In this document: positions 24,189 to 37,143 of the stretch, piece by piece
Numbering within the stretch: the stretch's first letter is position 1
How the letters are laid out: each line of letters opens with the position of its first letter
Origin: Nitrobacter sp051535215
GTDB lineage: Bacteria > Pseudomonadota > Alphaproteobacteria > Rhizobiales > Xanthobacteraceae
NCBI RefSeq assembly: GCF_051535215.1
Contig: NZ_JBPPLY010000008.1
Coordinates: forward strand, 1-64,000
Direction of reading: 5' to 3'
DNA: 64,000 nucleotides
Position numbers and translations under genes: made by a program
The notes under the pieces: generated by a model
What the model was told of the DNA's origin: nothing
Database searches by the model: none
The model's input: the letters and a program-made list of their open reading frames with translations, nothing else

Positions 24189-25297
24189 CAGACTTCCCGC
24201 GCCTCGAAGTCGATCCGCGGGTCGATCCACATATAGGTCAGATCGGAGATCAGGTTGATCACAAGCCCGACCAGCGAAAAGATGAACAGCGTGCCGAAGA
24301 CTACGGGATAGTCGCGATTGAGCACGCTCTCAAAGCCGAGCAGGCCGAGTCCGTCGAGCGAGAAGATGGTTTCGATCAAAAGCGAACCTGAAAAGAAGGC
24401 GTGAACGAACGCGCCGGGAAACCCGGCGATGACGATCAGCATGGCGTTGCGGAAGACGTGATTGTAAAGCACCTGCCGCTCGCTGCAGCCCTTGGCGCGC
24501 GCCGTCATCACATACTGCTTGCGGATTTCGTCGAGAAACGAGTTCTTGGTCAGCAGCGTCATGGTGGCGAAGGCGCCGAGCGCCATCGAGATGATGGGCA
24601 GCGTCAGGTGCCAGAAATAGTCGAGGATTTTCCAGTACCAGGGAAACTGGCTCCAGCCGTCCGACGTCAGTCCGCGCAAGGGAAAGATGCTGAAGAACGA
24701 TCCGCCGGCGAACAGGATGATGAGGAGGATCGCAACCAGGAAGCCCGGAATCGCAAAGCCGACGATAATCACCGCCGAAGTCCAGGTATCGAAGCGCGAT
24801 CCATCCTTCACGGCCTTGCGGATTCCGAGCGGTATCGAAATCAGGTAGGTCAGAAGCGTCATCCAGATGCCGAGCGACATCGAGACCGGCAGCTTTTCCT
24901 TGATGAGCTGGATCACGGTTGTGTCGCGAAAATAGCTCTTGCCGAAATCGAAGCGAGAGAAATTCCACAGCATCAGCAGAAAGCGTTCGGGCGCCGGCTT
25001 GTCGAAGCCGAACTGTTTTTCGAGACTTTTGATGAAGGCGGGATCGAGTCCCTGGGCGCCGCGGTATTTCGAGTTGACGGCGTCGGACGACGCCCCGGCC
25101 TGGGCGCGCGCGCCGAAATCGCCGCCGGACGATCCGGAAATGCGCGACATGCCGCTGGTATCCGAACCGCTCAGTTGCGCAATCACCCGCTCGACCGGCC
25201 CGCCGGGCGCGAACTGCACAACGACGAACGACACGAACAGGATGCCCAGTAATGTGGGAATCATCAAAAGGATGCGACGGGCGATATATGCGCTCAT
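24188..25297 (-). CDS. yejB: Peptide ABC transporter permease YejB
   Basis: A 369-residue DppB/OppB-type permease. It starts MSAYIARRILLMIPTLLGIL, has a periplasmic insertion near residues 45-85 with QFAPGGPVERV before it, and carries the membrane domain with the EAA loop (KQYVMTARAKGCSERQVLYNHVFRNAM). The ATG at 25297 gives the normal family N-terminus, and the next upstream start at 25345 adds a non-conserved stretch. It follows yejA with 2 bp between them and overlaps yejE by 1 bp, so the operon is translationally coupled. Confidence 0.93.
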   Translation of the reverse strand: MSAYIARRILLMIPTLLGILFVSFVVVQFAPGGPVERVIAQLSGSDTSGMSRISGSSGGDFGARAQAGASSDAVNSKYRGAQGLDPAFIKSLEKQFGFDKPAPERFLLMLWNFSRFDFGKSYFRDTTVIQLIKEKLPVSMSLGIWMTLLTYLISIPLGIRKAVKDGSRFDTWTSAVIIVGFAIPGFLVAILLIILFAGGSFFSIFPLRGLTSDGWSQFPWYWKILDYFWHLTLPIISMALGAFATMTLLTKNSFLDEIRKQYVMTARAKGCSERQVLYNHVFRNAMLIVIAGFPGAFVHAFFSGSLLIETIFSLDGLGLLGFESVLNRDYPVVFGTLFIFSLVGLVINLISDLTYMWIDPRIDFEAREV

Positions 25298-25299
25298 GC

Positions 25300-27174
25300 C
25301 TATTTCGCCTGCCGCGACGACGCCGCACCGGCCTGCGTCGACCACCAGATGTCAGGCGCCATCACGCCGAGATACTTCGGCAGGCTTTGCGGATGAGCGA
25401 AAACATCCCAATAGGCCAGGCGGTGCGCGTTCGAATACCATTGCGGCACCCAATAACGGCCGGCACGAATGACGCGGTCCAGCGCGCGCGCCGCGAACAC
25501 GAGTTTTGCCCGGGTGTCGGCGGCGATCACCTGTTCCATCAGCGAATCGATCGCGGGATCGGAAATGCCCGCGAGATTGTACGATCCCTTGGTTGCGGCG
25601 GCCCGCGACGAAAAGAACGGCCGCAGCGAATCACCCGGGACGGTCGAAAAGCCGAAACGTTCGATCACCATGTCGAAATCGAAGTCGTCGCGCCGCGCCC
25701 TCGCCTGCACGGGATCGACAAGCCGCAGCGTCGCCTCGATGCCGAGCGTTCCAAGGTTCTTGATATAGGGCATGTGGTGGGCCTGGAATGCCGGCTCGTC
25801 GAGCAGGAACTCGACGCGGAACACGTCGCCCTGCGGGGTCATCCGCTTGCCATCCTTGATGGGGAAGCCCGCGTCGTTGAGCAGTTGCACGGCCCTGCGC
25901 AACAGCTTGCGGTCCTGTCCCGATCCGTCCGACACCGGCGGCACGAACGGCATGCCAAACACCTCGTCCGGAATCTTGCCGCGAAACGGCTCCAGCAACG
26001 CCAATTCCTCGGGCGACGGCGGGCCGCTCGCCATCAGGTCGGAATTCTGGAACGGCGATACCGTACGAACGTAAGCGCCGTACATGATGGTCCTGTTGGT
26101 CCACTCGAAATCGAAGGCGCAGTCGAGCGCCTCGCGAACACGCGGGTCCTTGAACTTGTCGCGTCGGGTATTGATGAACCAGCCTTGTGCACCGGACGGC
26201 GTCTCGTCCGGCAACTGCTCGCGCTTGACACGCCCCTCAGTCAGCGCCGGAAAATCGTAGCGCGTATTCCAGATCCGCGACGTGAACTCCTCGCGGTACA
26301 AGTAGCTGCGGCCGGAGAAACCTTCGAAGGCCACGTCGCGGTCGCGGTAGAAGTCGAAGCGTACAGTGTCGAAATTGTAGCTGCCACGACAAACCGGAAG
26401 GTCGGCGCCCCACCAGTCCTTGACGCGATCGAATTCGATGAAGCGATTCGGCTCGAACCGGCCGACCTTGTACGGCCCGCTGCCGAGCGGGACGTCGAGC
26501 GTCGATTCGTCGAACGGGTGCGCAGTATAATAGGCCTGCGAAAAGATCGGCAGACCGGCGATGAACGGCGGCACGTCGCGTCCGCGCTTGGCCGCGAAGG
26601 TCACGACCAGCGTCGCGTCGTCGGCCGCTTCCGCGCTCACCATGTCGCGCATCTGCTGGGTGATCAGGGGGTGGCCCTTGGTCTTGAGGATCGTCAGCGA
26701 AAACGCGGCATCTCGTGCGGTCAGTTTCTGCCCGTCATGAAACCGCGCTTCCGGTCGCATCGTGAAGCGGTAGGTCAATCCGTCGGCCGAGATGCGCACC
26801 GACCTGGCAGCGAGACCGTACATCGCATCGGGCTCGTCGCCGGCACGCGCCATCAGCGAGGTGAATGTCATCTCCATGCCCTTCGCGCCGTCGCCCTTCA
26901 GGATGAACGCGTTGAGCGAGTTGAAAGTCTGGAACGATTGATTGAAAGCGCGGCTTGATGGAATGGTCGAGAACAGTCCGCCCTTCGGCGCATCGACATT
27001 GACGTAGTCAAAGTGGTGGAAGTCGGCCGGATACTTCAGGTCGCCAAACGCCGACATGCCGTGCGAGTCGATCTCCGCGCCGTCCGTGGCCACCGCGGCG
27101 GCCGGCCGAAGCCACGCAGTGGCTGCCGCACCGATCCCGAGACCGATCACATGCCGCCGGCTGGGCCCGCTCAT
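25300..27174 (-). CDS. Peptide ABC transporter substrate-binding protein, YejA-like (second copy)
   Basis: A 624-residue family 5 (DppA/OppA-type) periplasmic binding protein. A twin-arginine-like leader (SRRHVIGLGIGAAATAWL) is followed by GMSAFGDLKYPADFHHFDYVN and the conserved RPEARFHDGQKLTARDAAFS block. ATG 27174 is chosen because GAGGAG lies 8 bp upstream and it gives a proper leader. It is the second of two tandem paralogs: the SLFGDVKYPEAFKHFDYVN block in the first copy aligns directly. Two binding proteins feeding one YejBEF channel, as in Sinorhizobium, would widen substrate range. Confidence 0.92.
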   Translation of the reverse strand: MSGPSRRHVIGLGIGAAATAWLRPAAAVATDGAEIDSHGMSAFGDLKYPADFHHFDYVNVDAPKGGLFSTIPSSRAFNQSFQTFNSLNAFILKGDGAKGMEMTFTSLMARAGDEPDAMYGLAARSVRISADGLTYRFTMRPEARFHDGQKLTARDAAFSLTILKTKGHPLITQQMRDMVSAEAADDATLVVTFAAKRGRDVPPFIAGLPIFSQAYYTAHPFDESTLDVPLGSGPYKVGRFEPNRFIEFDRVKDWWGADLPVCRGSYNFDTVRFDFYRDRDVAFEGFSGRSYLYREEFTSRIWNTRYDFPALTEGRVKREQLPDETPSGAQGWFINTRRDKFKDPRVREALDCAFDFEWTNRTIMYGAYVRTVSPFQNSDLMASGPPSPEELALLEPFRGKIPDEVFGMPFVPPVSDGSGQDRKLLRRAVQLLNDAGFPIKDGKRMTPQGDVFRVEFLLDEPAFQAHHMPYIKNLGTLGIEATLRLVDPVQARARRDDFDFDMVIERFGFSTVPGDSLRPFFSSRAAATKGSYNLAGISDPAIDSLMEQVIAADTRAKLVFAARALDRVIRAGRYWVPQWYSNAHRLAYWDVFAHPQSLPKYLGVMAPDIWWSTQAGAASSRQAK

Positions 27175-27188
27175 CCGCGCAAAACTCC

Positions 27189-29096
27189 TCAAGATCGATT
27201 GCCGATCTTGGCCGCCTTGCCGGCATCGTACCACCACAGCGCCGGAAAGGCGTCGAGACCGTACTTCGGCATCTCGGCCGGGCGACCGAAGCGGTCCCAT
27301 CGGGCGGTCCGGTGGAACGGATAGGTAAATTGCGGCACGACGTAGTTATTCCATAACAGAACCCGGTCGAGCGCATGGGTGGCGGCGACGAGGTCGGCGC
27401 GATCCTTGGCGAAGATCACGCGCTCGATCAGCTTGTCGACGGCGGGATTCTTGATGCCGACGATGTTGCGCGATCCGGGCATGTCCGCCGCATGCGAGCC
27501 CCAGAACTCCCTCTGCTCGTTGCCGGGCGACAGCGATTCCATCCACGATGCGATGACCACATCGAAGTCCCAGCTCCGCATCCTGTTCTCGTATTGGGTG
27601 GGATCGATGGTGCGGATACTGACGGTGAAGCCCATACGCTCCAGCGAGGGCTTGAAGAACAACATGATGCGCTCGGAACTTGGAGCCTCCGACAGCAGTT
27701 CGATCTCGAAGGGTGAACCGGTCTTGCTGTCCACCAGCTTGCGGTCACGCACCTCAAATCCCGCCTCCTTGAGCAACTTCATGCCCTCGCGCAGATTGCT
27801 GCGAACCGCCTCGGAATTGCCGCCGACCGGATTGCTGTAGGGCGTGGTAAACACCTCCGCCGGCACCTCGGGGCGAACAGTTTCAAGAATTTCAAGCTCC
27901 CTGCCCTCCGGCAGGCCGTGTGAGGCCAGTTCGGTGCCCTCGAAATAGCTCGCGATGCGCTTGTACTGCCCATAGAACAGTTGCTTGTTCATTTCCTCGA
28001 AATCGAAGGCGAAATTCAGCGCCCGCCGCACGCGAGGATCCTTGAACTTGTCGCGGCGAATATTGGGGGCGAACGCCTGCATCACGCCTGAACTGCGATT
28101 GGGAAACTCCTCCAGGATGACGCGCCCTTCCTTCACCGCCGGAAAATCATAGGCCGTGGCCCAGTTCTTGGCGCTGTTCTCGGTGCGCCAGTCGACCTGA
28201 TCGCCCTTGAAGGCTTCGAGCGCGACGGTACCGTCGCGGAAATACTCGTAACGCAGTTCGTCGAAATTGTTTCGGCCGACATTGAAGTTGGAATTCAAGC
28301 CCCAGTAATCCTTGACCCGCTCCAGCGTGACCGATCGCGCCGCTTCGAAACCCTTGATCCTGTAAGCCGCGCCGCCGAGCGGCGGCTCCAGCGTGGTCGC
28401 GGAAATGTCGCGCTTCTTGCCGGCGGCGTCGACGCCTTCCCACCAGTGCTTCGGAAGCACCATCAGTTGCCCGACGATCTGCGGCAGCTCGCGGTTTCCC
28501 GGCGCGTCGAAGGTGAAGGTAACGTCGCGTTCGCCGGTCTTCTCCACTTTGGCGACGTGGCGGTAATAGGCCGCATAAAACGGATGGTGCGTCTTGAATG
28601 ACTGAAGCGAGAAAACCACGTCGTCCGGCGTCACCGGCTTGCCATCGTGCCACCGCGCTTCCTTGCGCAGCCGGTAGATGACGAAGGAATAGTCGTCGGG
28701 ATAAGCGACTGACTCGGCCAATGCGCCGTACTCCGTCGCGACCTCGTCCAGCGAGGGAATCGTCAGCGATTCATAGATCAGCCCGACCGCTCCGGCGATC
28801 GAGCCCTTCACGCCCGACACGACCGGGTTGAAGTTGTCAAAGGTGCCAAGCGCGATCTGCCGCACCGTGCCGCCCGCGGGAGCGTCCGGATTGACATAGT
28901 CGAAATGCTTGAAGGCTTCGGGATATTTCACGTCGCCGAACAGCGAAAGCCCATGCCGCCATTTGAGGTCAGTCGGTCCGGTCTGCGCGCGGGCTGTCTC
29001 AAACGCCGAAGCGCCGGTCAGGACTTGGATCGCGGGCGCGGCTGCGATCAGGGCTCCGCCATGAAGAAGACGTCGTCGGGTGAAAGCCAAATGCAA
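27189..29096 (-). CDS. yejA: Peptide ABC transporter substrate-binding protein, YejA-like (first copy)
   Basis: A 635-residue periplasmic binding protein of the family 5 type. The leader has a twin-arginine-like motif (TRRRLLHGG) followed by a hydrophobic stretch and an alanine-rich cleavage region. The mature domain carries LFGDVKYPEAFKHFDYVNPD, RLRKEARWHDGKPVTPDDV and the C-terminal NNYVVPQFTYPFHRTARWD block. It is the first gene of the minus-strand operon; 14 bp separate it from the second copy. Upstream, about 300 bp separate it from cycM, which is transcribed in the same direction, so it should have its own promoter there. Confidence 0.93.
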   Translation of the reverse strand: MHLAFTRRRLLHGGALIAAAPAIQVLTGASAFETARAQTGPTDLKWRHGLSLFGDVKYPEAFKHFDYVNPDAPAGGTVRQIALGTFDNFNPVVSGVKGSIAGAVGLIYESLTIPSLDEVATEYGALAESVAYPDDYSFVIYRLRKEARWHDGKPVTPDDVVFSLQSFKTHHPFYAAYYRHVAKVEKTGERDVTFTFDAPGNRELPQIVGQLMVLPKHWWEGVDAAGKKRDISATTLEPPLGGAAYRIKGFEAARSVTLERVKDYWGLNSNFNVGRNNFDELRYEYFRDGTVALEAFKGDQVDWRTENSAKNWATAYDFPAVKEGRVILEEFPNRSSGVMQAFAPNIRRDKFKDPRVRRALNFAFDFEEMNKQLFYGQYKRIASYFEGTELASHGLPEGRELEILETVRPEVPAEVFTTPYSNPVGGNSEAVRSNLREGMKLLKEAGFEVRDRKLVDSKTGSPFEIELLSEAPSSERIMLFFKPSLERMGFTVSIRTIDPTQYENRMRSWDFDVVIASWMESLSPGNEQREFWGSHAADMPGSRNIVGIKNPAVDKLIERVIFAKDRADLVAATHALDRVLLWNNYVVPQFTYPFHRTARWDRFGRPAEMPKYGLDAFPALWWYDAGKAAKIGNRS

Positions 29097-29398
29097 AATT
29101 CCTGCGGGTTATCGGACGCGCCAACGCTTCGACGCGACGCACTGTTTCGGCCGATTATGTCGGTTTTTCGGGATGATGCCACCCACCTCCCACACTTGTG
29201 CGGCGAAACGTACGGATAATTGAAGAGTGGCCCGCGATATAACAGAATTCTCGCGGCTCAGATTCGTTTCAAAACCGGAGTCTTCCGCTTCCGATGGCAT
29301 CTGGACCGCCACGCCAATATTTTGGTTCGACGCGCGTGTTCTCGCCCTCCACGCGCAAGCCCGAATGCCTTCGCCGCTCGAGGGGCTATCGTCCGATG
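29097..29398. other. Intergenic region upstream of the yej operon
   Basis: Roughly 300 bp between the end of cycM and the start of yejA, both minus strand. I see no gene. A 6-bp inverted repeat CCGCGA/TCGCGG flanks an AT-rich 13-bp spacer at 29232-29256. The yej promoter is expected here but its boxes are not clear. Confidence 0.4.
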
Positions 29399-29974
29399 CT
29401 ACTTCGAGGCAGCCGGCAGCGGCTCCGGCTTGTCGGAGTTCTTGTTCAGATAGGCGATGATGTCGGCACGCTCGCTGTCCTTCGGCACGCCGGCGAATCC
29501 CATGGCGGTGCCCGGGATGTATCCCTTCGGATTGGCGAGGAACTTGTTCAACTCCTCGAAGGTCCAGGTGCCGCCCTTGGCTTTCATGGCCTCCGAGAAA
29601 TTGAACCCGCGGCCCTGGCCGCGCGGCTCCCCGACGATGCCGTAGAGATTGGGACCCACGCGATTCGGTCCGCCCTTCTCGAAAGTATGGCAGGCGGCGC
29701 ACTTCTTGGCCGCAGCGGCGCCGTTCTCCACCGACGCCGTCTGCAGCAGCTTCGCGATCGACGGCTCGGCAGCCGGCTTGGCCGCGTTGTCGGCCTTGGC
29801 TTCCTTGGCGCCGTTGGCAGCCGCAGCCGGCTCTTCCTTGACGTCAACCTTGAAACCCGGCTTCGCCGGCACGACCGGCGCGAAAATAGCCTGGGCGACG
29901 AAATTCATCACCAGCACGAAGATGCAGGTGCCCAGCAATACACCGAGAAACTTATTGATATCGAAGGAGTCCAT
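29399..29974 (-). CDS. cycM: Membrane-anchored cytochrome c (CycM-like)
   Basis: A 191-residue monoheme cytochrome c held in the inner membrane by an uncleaved N-terminal helix (FLGVLLGTCIFVLVMNFVAQAIF). An Ala/Lys/Glu-rich linker (about 40-85) leads to a class I cytochrome c domain with haem motif CAACH and axial Met in PGTAMGFAG. CycM of Bradyrhizobium carries electrons to the aa3-type oxidase. The start ATG 29974 has GGAG 8 bp upstream; a GTG at 29983 adds three residues. It is divergent from kdsB, an arrangement familiar in this bacterial group. Confidence 0.92.
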   Translation of the reverse strand: MDSFDINKFLGVLLGTCIFVLVMNFVAQAIFAPVVPAKPGFKVDVKEEPAAAANGAKEAKADNAAKPAAEPSIAKLLQTASVENGAAAAKKCAACHTFEKGGPNRVGPNLYGIVGEPRGQGRGFNFSEAMKAKGGTWTFEELNKFLANPKGYIPGTAMGFAGVPKDSERADIIAYLNKNSDKPEPLPAASK

Positions 29975-30191
29975 TTTGGCCACTCCGGGTCCGTGGTCAG
30001 GCTCCGAGTCTTTGGAAGTCGGCTGTCAGGCCCGCCGAACGACCGCGGAATGCCGCCGGAACCGCTGGGCCGGATCGCGGGAGCCGACGGGACGAGATAA
30101 CGGTTTGCCGGTGTCCTGACAACCCGTATAAACGCCGCGGCCTTTGAAAGTCCTGCCGATTCCCGACTTCGGGCCGTGGAACTCCCGACCG

Positions 30192-30947
30192 ATGACAGAG
30201 ACCCCCACCCTGGTGCTGATTCCAGCCCGTATGGCCGCGACCCGGCTGCCCGGAAAACCGTTGCTAGACATTGGCGGCCTGCCGATGGTCGTCCATGTCC
30301 TGCGGCGGGCCGAAACCGCCGGGATCGGCCGCGTCGCGGTCGCCACCGACACTCCCGAGATTGCAGCCGCCGTGATGGCCCATGGCGGCGAAGCGATCAT
30401 GACGCGCGCCGACCACCCGTCCGGGTCCGACCGCGTGTTCGAGGCGCTCGGCCGGCTTGACCCCGAAGGCCGCATCGAGACGATCGTCAACCTGCAGGGC
30501 GATTTCCCGACCATCCGCCCCGACATTATCCGTGACGTGCTCCAGCCTCTGGCCGATCCCGCGGTCGATATCGCGACACTGGCCGCCGAAATCCACACCG
30601 ACGAGGAAGCCGTCAATCCGAACGTCGTCAAGGCCGTGGGATCGCAGGTCACGCCGCGGCGGCTGCGCGCGCTCTATTTCACCCGCGCGACCGCGCCTCA
30701 CGGCGAAGGTCCGCGTTACCATCACATCGGGCTTTACGCCTATCGCCGCCGGGCCCTGCAACGCTTCGTCGAACTGCCGCCCTCGCCTCTGGAGCAACAG
30801 GAACGACTCGAGCAATTGCGGGCGCTGGAAGCCGGAATGCGGATCGACATCATGATCGTGGACGACGTGCCGCGTGGCGTCGACACTCCCGTCGACCTCG
30901 AAACCGCTCGCCGGCTGCTCGCCGCTTCCCACCAAGCCGCCCGCTAA
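30192..30947 (+). CDS. kdsB: 3-deoxy-manno-octulosonate cytidylyltransferase
   Basis: A 251-residue CMP-Kdo synthetase that activates Kdo with CTP for lipopolysaccharide core synthesis in the cytoplasm. Family motifs are the opening LIPARMAATRLPGKPLLDIGG with the Arg/Lys nucleotide site, ATDTPEI, HPSGSDRV, NLQGDFP, HIGLYAYRR and the final GVDTPVDLE. The start ATG 30192 gives the canonical N-terminus; a TTG at 30144 would add 16 residues. PheA follows on the same strand after 41 bp. Confidence 0.96.
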   Translation: MTETPTLVLIPARMAATRLPGKPLLDIGGLPMVVHVLRRAETAGIGRVAVATDTPEIAAAVMAHGGEAIMTRADHPSGSDRVFEALGRLDPEGRIETIVNLQGDFPTIRPDIIRDVLQPLADPAVDIATLAAEIHTDEEAVNPNVVKAVGSQVTPRRLRALYFTRATAPHGEGPRYHHIGLYAYRRRALQRFVELPPSPLEQQERLEQLRALEAGMRIDIMIVDDVPRGVDTPVDLETARRLLAASHQAAR

Positions 30948-30988
30948 AAACGCTATCGCCAAAACCAGAGCGGCTGATAGAAGACCTG

Positions 30989-31849
30989 ATGACCAAGACC
31001 ATGAAAATCGCATTCCAGGGCGAGCCTGGCGCGAATTCGCATATCGCCATCGCCGATGCCTATCCCGATGCCGAACCGTTGCCATGCGCCACCTTCGAAG
31101 ACGCATTCGCTGCGATCGAATCGGGCGAAGCCGCCCTCGGCATGATCCCGATCGAGAATTCGGTGGCCGGCCGCGTCGCCGACATCCATCATCTGCTGCC
31201 GCAGTCGCGGCTGTTCATCGTCGGCGAATACTTCCTGCCGGTCCGCCATCAATTGATGGCGCCGCGCGGCGCGACGCTTTCCGACATCAAGACCGTCGAA
31301 AGTCACGTGCACGCGCTGGGGCAATGCCGACGCATCATTCGCAAGCTCGGCATCCGGCCGATCGTGTCGGGCGATACCGCGGGCGCCGCCCGCATCGTCG
31401 CTGAACGCGGCGATCCGAGCTGCGCCGCGATCGCATCGCGCCTCGCCGCGCAAATCCACGATCTCGATATTCTCGCCGAGGATGTCGAGGACGAAGCCCA
31501 TAACACCACGCGTTTCGTGTTGCTGGCGCGTGAGGCCCGCTGGGCCGAACAGGGATCCGGACCGCTCGTCACCACTTTCGTCTTCCGGGTGCGCAACCTG
31601 CCGGCAGCGCTTTACAAGGCGATGGGAGGCTTCGCCACCAACAGCGTCAATATGACAAAACTCGAAAGCTACATGGTCGACGGCAATTTTTTCGCGACAC
31701 AATTCTATGCCGACGTCGATGGCCACCCCGACGACCGCGGGCTGACTTTCGCGCTTGAGGAACTGAAGTTTTTCTCCAAGGAGCTTCGTATCGTCGGGGT
31801 CTATCCGGCTCATCCGTTCCGCGCGACCTTCCGCGAACAGGCGGATTGA
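30989..31849 (+). CDS. pheA: Prephenate dehydratase
   Basis: A 286-residue enzyme converting prephenate to phenylpyruvate in phenylalanine synthesis. The dehydratase domain (about 5-185) has IAFQGEPGANSHIA, IPIENSVAGRV and the catalytic NTTRFVLL motif with Thr-Arg-Phe. A C-terminal ACT domain (about 195-275) has RNLPAALYKAMGGFA and TKLESYMVDG, expected to sense phenylalanine. It lacks a chorismate mutase domain, as in most Alphaproteobacteria. ATG 30989 is used; ATG 31001 is an alternative. Confidence 0.95.
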   Translation: MTKTMKIAFQGEPGANSHIAIADAYPDAEPLPCATFEDAFAAIESGEAALGMIPIENSVAGRVADIHHLLPQSRLFIVGEYFLPVRHQLMAPRGATLSDIKTVESHVHALGQCRRIIRKLGIRPIVSGDTAGAARIVAERGDPSCAAIASRLAAQIHDLDILAEDVEDEAHNTTRFVLLAREARWAEQGSGPLVTTFVFRVRNLPAALYKAMGGFATNSVNMTKLESYMVDGNFFATQFYADVDGHPDDRGLTFALEELKFFSKELRIVGVYPAHPFRATFREQAD

Positions 31850-32011
31850 TCCGCGCTTGCATTCGACGATATTGGGCAGAGTAATTATTACATTTTAAAT
31901 TAATCTCATTTTCCCAATGCCACGTTTCAAAATTATTATGATAAAACAATTTACTCCCTGATATTATGCTGCCCATATCACTGATGTAGCGGTCTATCAT
32001 TTCCTATATAA
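31850..32011. other. AT-rich patch upstream of metF
   Basis: From about 31878 to 32011 the sequence turns sharply AT-rich (for example ATTACATTTTAAATTAATCT), unlike everything around it. The minus strand is open from an ATG at 32000 and encodes about 45 residues with aromatic and asparagine-rich composition before running into pheA antisense sequence. I do not call it a gene. It looks like a foreign insertion or deletion scar. Confidence 0.5.
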
Positions 32012-32179
32012 CAGGATTTATTGGGCTACTTCCCATCACATCGGTCCGCATTCCTGGGCTACCCTGTCTGGAATGCCTTTAACGAACCGCCGGCCGTCGA
32101 TGCGGGAGGGTGTTTTTCCGAAACCGTCCGCACGGCGGAAAAGCTTGAGGCCGAAGCGGTGGAGTTTGACCAGTTATGA
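32012..32179 (+). pseudogene. Possible 3' remnant of a gene once coupled to metF
   Basis: A frame of 55 codons without an ATG or GTG start runs from just after a TAA (32009-32011) to TGA at 32177-32179. That stop overlaps the metF ATG in an ATGA arrangement. The last residues (SETVRTAEKLEAEAVEFDQL) look like a genuine helical protein end. Stop-start overlaps of this kind normally mark an upstream operon partner. In many Rhizobiales an ArsR/methyltransferase regulator precedes metF, so this may be its tail, the rest having been lost at the AT-rich junction. The identity is not proven. Confidence 0.4.
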
Positions 32180-33090
32180 ACGATCCTTCTGCCCCTGTGC
32201 ATGGCGGCATTGCCGCGCAAAAACCCCCCGCCATCTCGTTCGAATTTTTTCCACCCAAGACCGAGGAGATGGAGCGCAATCTGTGGGATACCATCACCCG
32301 CCTCGCGCCGCTGGGCCCGAGCTTCGTCTCCGTCACCTACGGCGCCGGTGGATCGACCCGTGAACGCACCCATTCGACGATCGCGCGCATCCTCTCCGAA
32401 ACCGAACTGCGGCCGGCGGCGCATCTGACTTGCGTCGGCGCAGCGCGCGGGGAAATCGACGAGATCGTCAGCCGCTATCGCGATATCGGCGTCCGCCATA
32501 TCGTCGCGCTGCGGGGAGACCCGCCGGGCGGCATCGGCACGGCCTACAGCACCCATCCCGAGGGCTACCGCAGTTCGGCCGATCTCGTCGCCGGCATCAA
32601 GCGACGACACGGCGACATCGAAGTCTCCGTCTCGGCCTATCCCGAGAAGCATCCGGAAAGCCCCGACATCGATGCCGACATCGATGTCCTCAAGGCCAAG
32701 GTGGACGCCGGCGCAACCCGCGCCATCACGCAGGTGTTTTTCGATAACGATCTCTATTTTCGCTACCTGGATCGCGTCCGCGCCCGCGGTATCGACATTC
32801 CGATCGTGCCCGGCATCATGCCCATGCATAACTTCCGGCAGGCGAGAAACTTCGTGACAAAAGCCGGCACCACCGTGCCGTCGTGGCTTGCGGAAAAATT
32901 CGAGGGCCTCGACGACGACGCCGAAACGCGCAAGCTGGTCGCGGCGACCGTGGCGGCCGGCCAGGTGCAAAAACTCGCCAAGCGCGGCGTCGATACGTTC
33001 CACTTCTACACCATGAACCGCGCCGATCTCGTCTTTGCGATCTGCCATCTGCTCGGCATCCGCCCCGACGCCACGCGGAAGGCCGCGTGA
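32176..33090 (+). CDS. metF: 5,10-methylenetetrahydrofolate reductase
   Basis: A 304-residue FAD-dependent TIM-barrel enzyme producing 5-methyl-THF, the methyl donor for methionine synthase. It starts with the family pattern ISFEFFPPKTEEME. It continues with FVSVTYGAGGSTR, HLTCVG, the RDIGVRHIVALRGDPP segment, ITQVFFDN and PIVPGIMPM. The length is normal. MetH follows on the same strand after 184 bp, most of which is a repeat element. The start codon overlaps the stop of an upstream frame remnant. Confidence 0.96.
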   Translation: MNDPSAPVHGGIAAQKPPAISFEFFPPKTEEMERNLWDTITRLAPLGPSFVSVTYGAGGSTRERTHSTIARILSETELRPAAHLTCVGAARGEIDEIVSRYRDIGVRHIVALRGDPPGGIGTAYSTHPEGYRSSADLVAGIKRRHGDIEVSVSAYPEKHPESPDIDADIDVLKAKVDAGATRAITQVFFDNDLYFRYLDRVRARGIDIPIVPGIMPMHNFRQARNFVTKAGTTVPSWLAEKFEGLDDDAETRKLVAATVAAGQVQKLAKRGVDTFHFYTMNRADLVFAICHLLGIRPDATRKAA

Positions 33091-33115
33091 AACGAAACTC
33101 ATGTCCCTCCCGCTC

Positions 33116-33252
33116 GTCATTTCCGGGATGCGCCGCAGGTGCAGATCCGGAATTCAGCAGGCGAGGTAATGATTACTCGATTCCGGGTTGGTCGCGGAGC
33201 CTGTTATCGGGCCGCGCTTCGCGCGAACCCGTTGGCGACGCCCCGGAATGAC
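33116..33252. repeat. Inverted-repeat element between metF and metH
   Basis: GTCATTTCCGGG at the left end is answered by CCCCGGAATGAC at the right end, enclosing about 110 bp with further short palindromes (GGGCCGCGCTTCGCGCGAACC). This CGTCATTCCGGG-type block is a repeat style common in Bradyrhizobiaceae. It ends only 22 bp before the metH start, so it forms part of the metH leader. Confidence 0.65.
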
Positions 33253-33274
33253 ATTGAAATTAGGTGAATTGATC

Positions 33275-37129
<3,855 letters not shown>

Positions 37130-37143
37130 CCGCGAGATAGCCG

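Noticed and set aside
25252..26958. 568-codon plus-strand frame
   Set aside because: Antisense to the second yejA copy; shadow frame with no motif.
31647..32000. Minus-strand frame of 117 codons starting in the AT-rich patch
   Set aside because: Only the first roughly 45 codons lie in the unusual DNA; the rest is pheA antisense. No ribosome-binding site or family supports it, so it is mentioned only as part of the scar.
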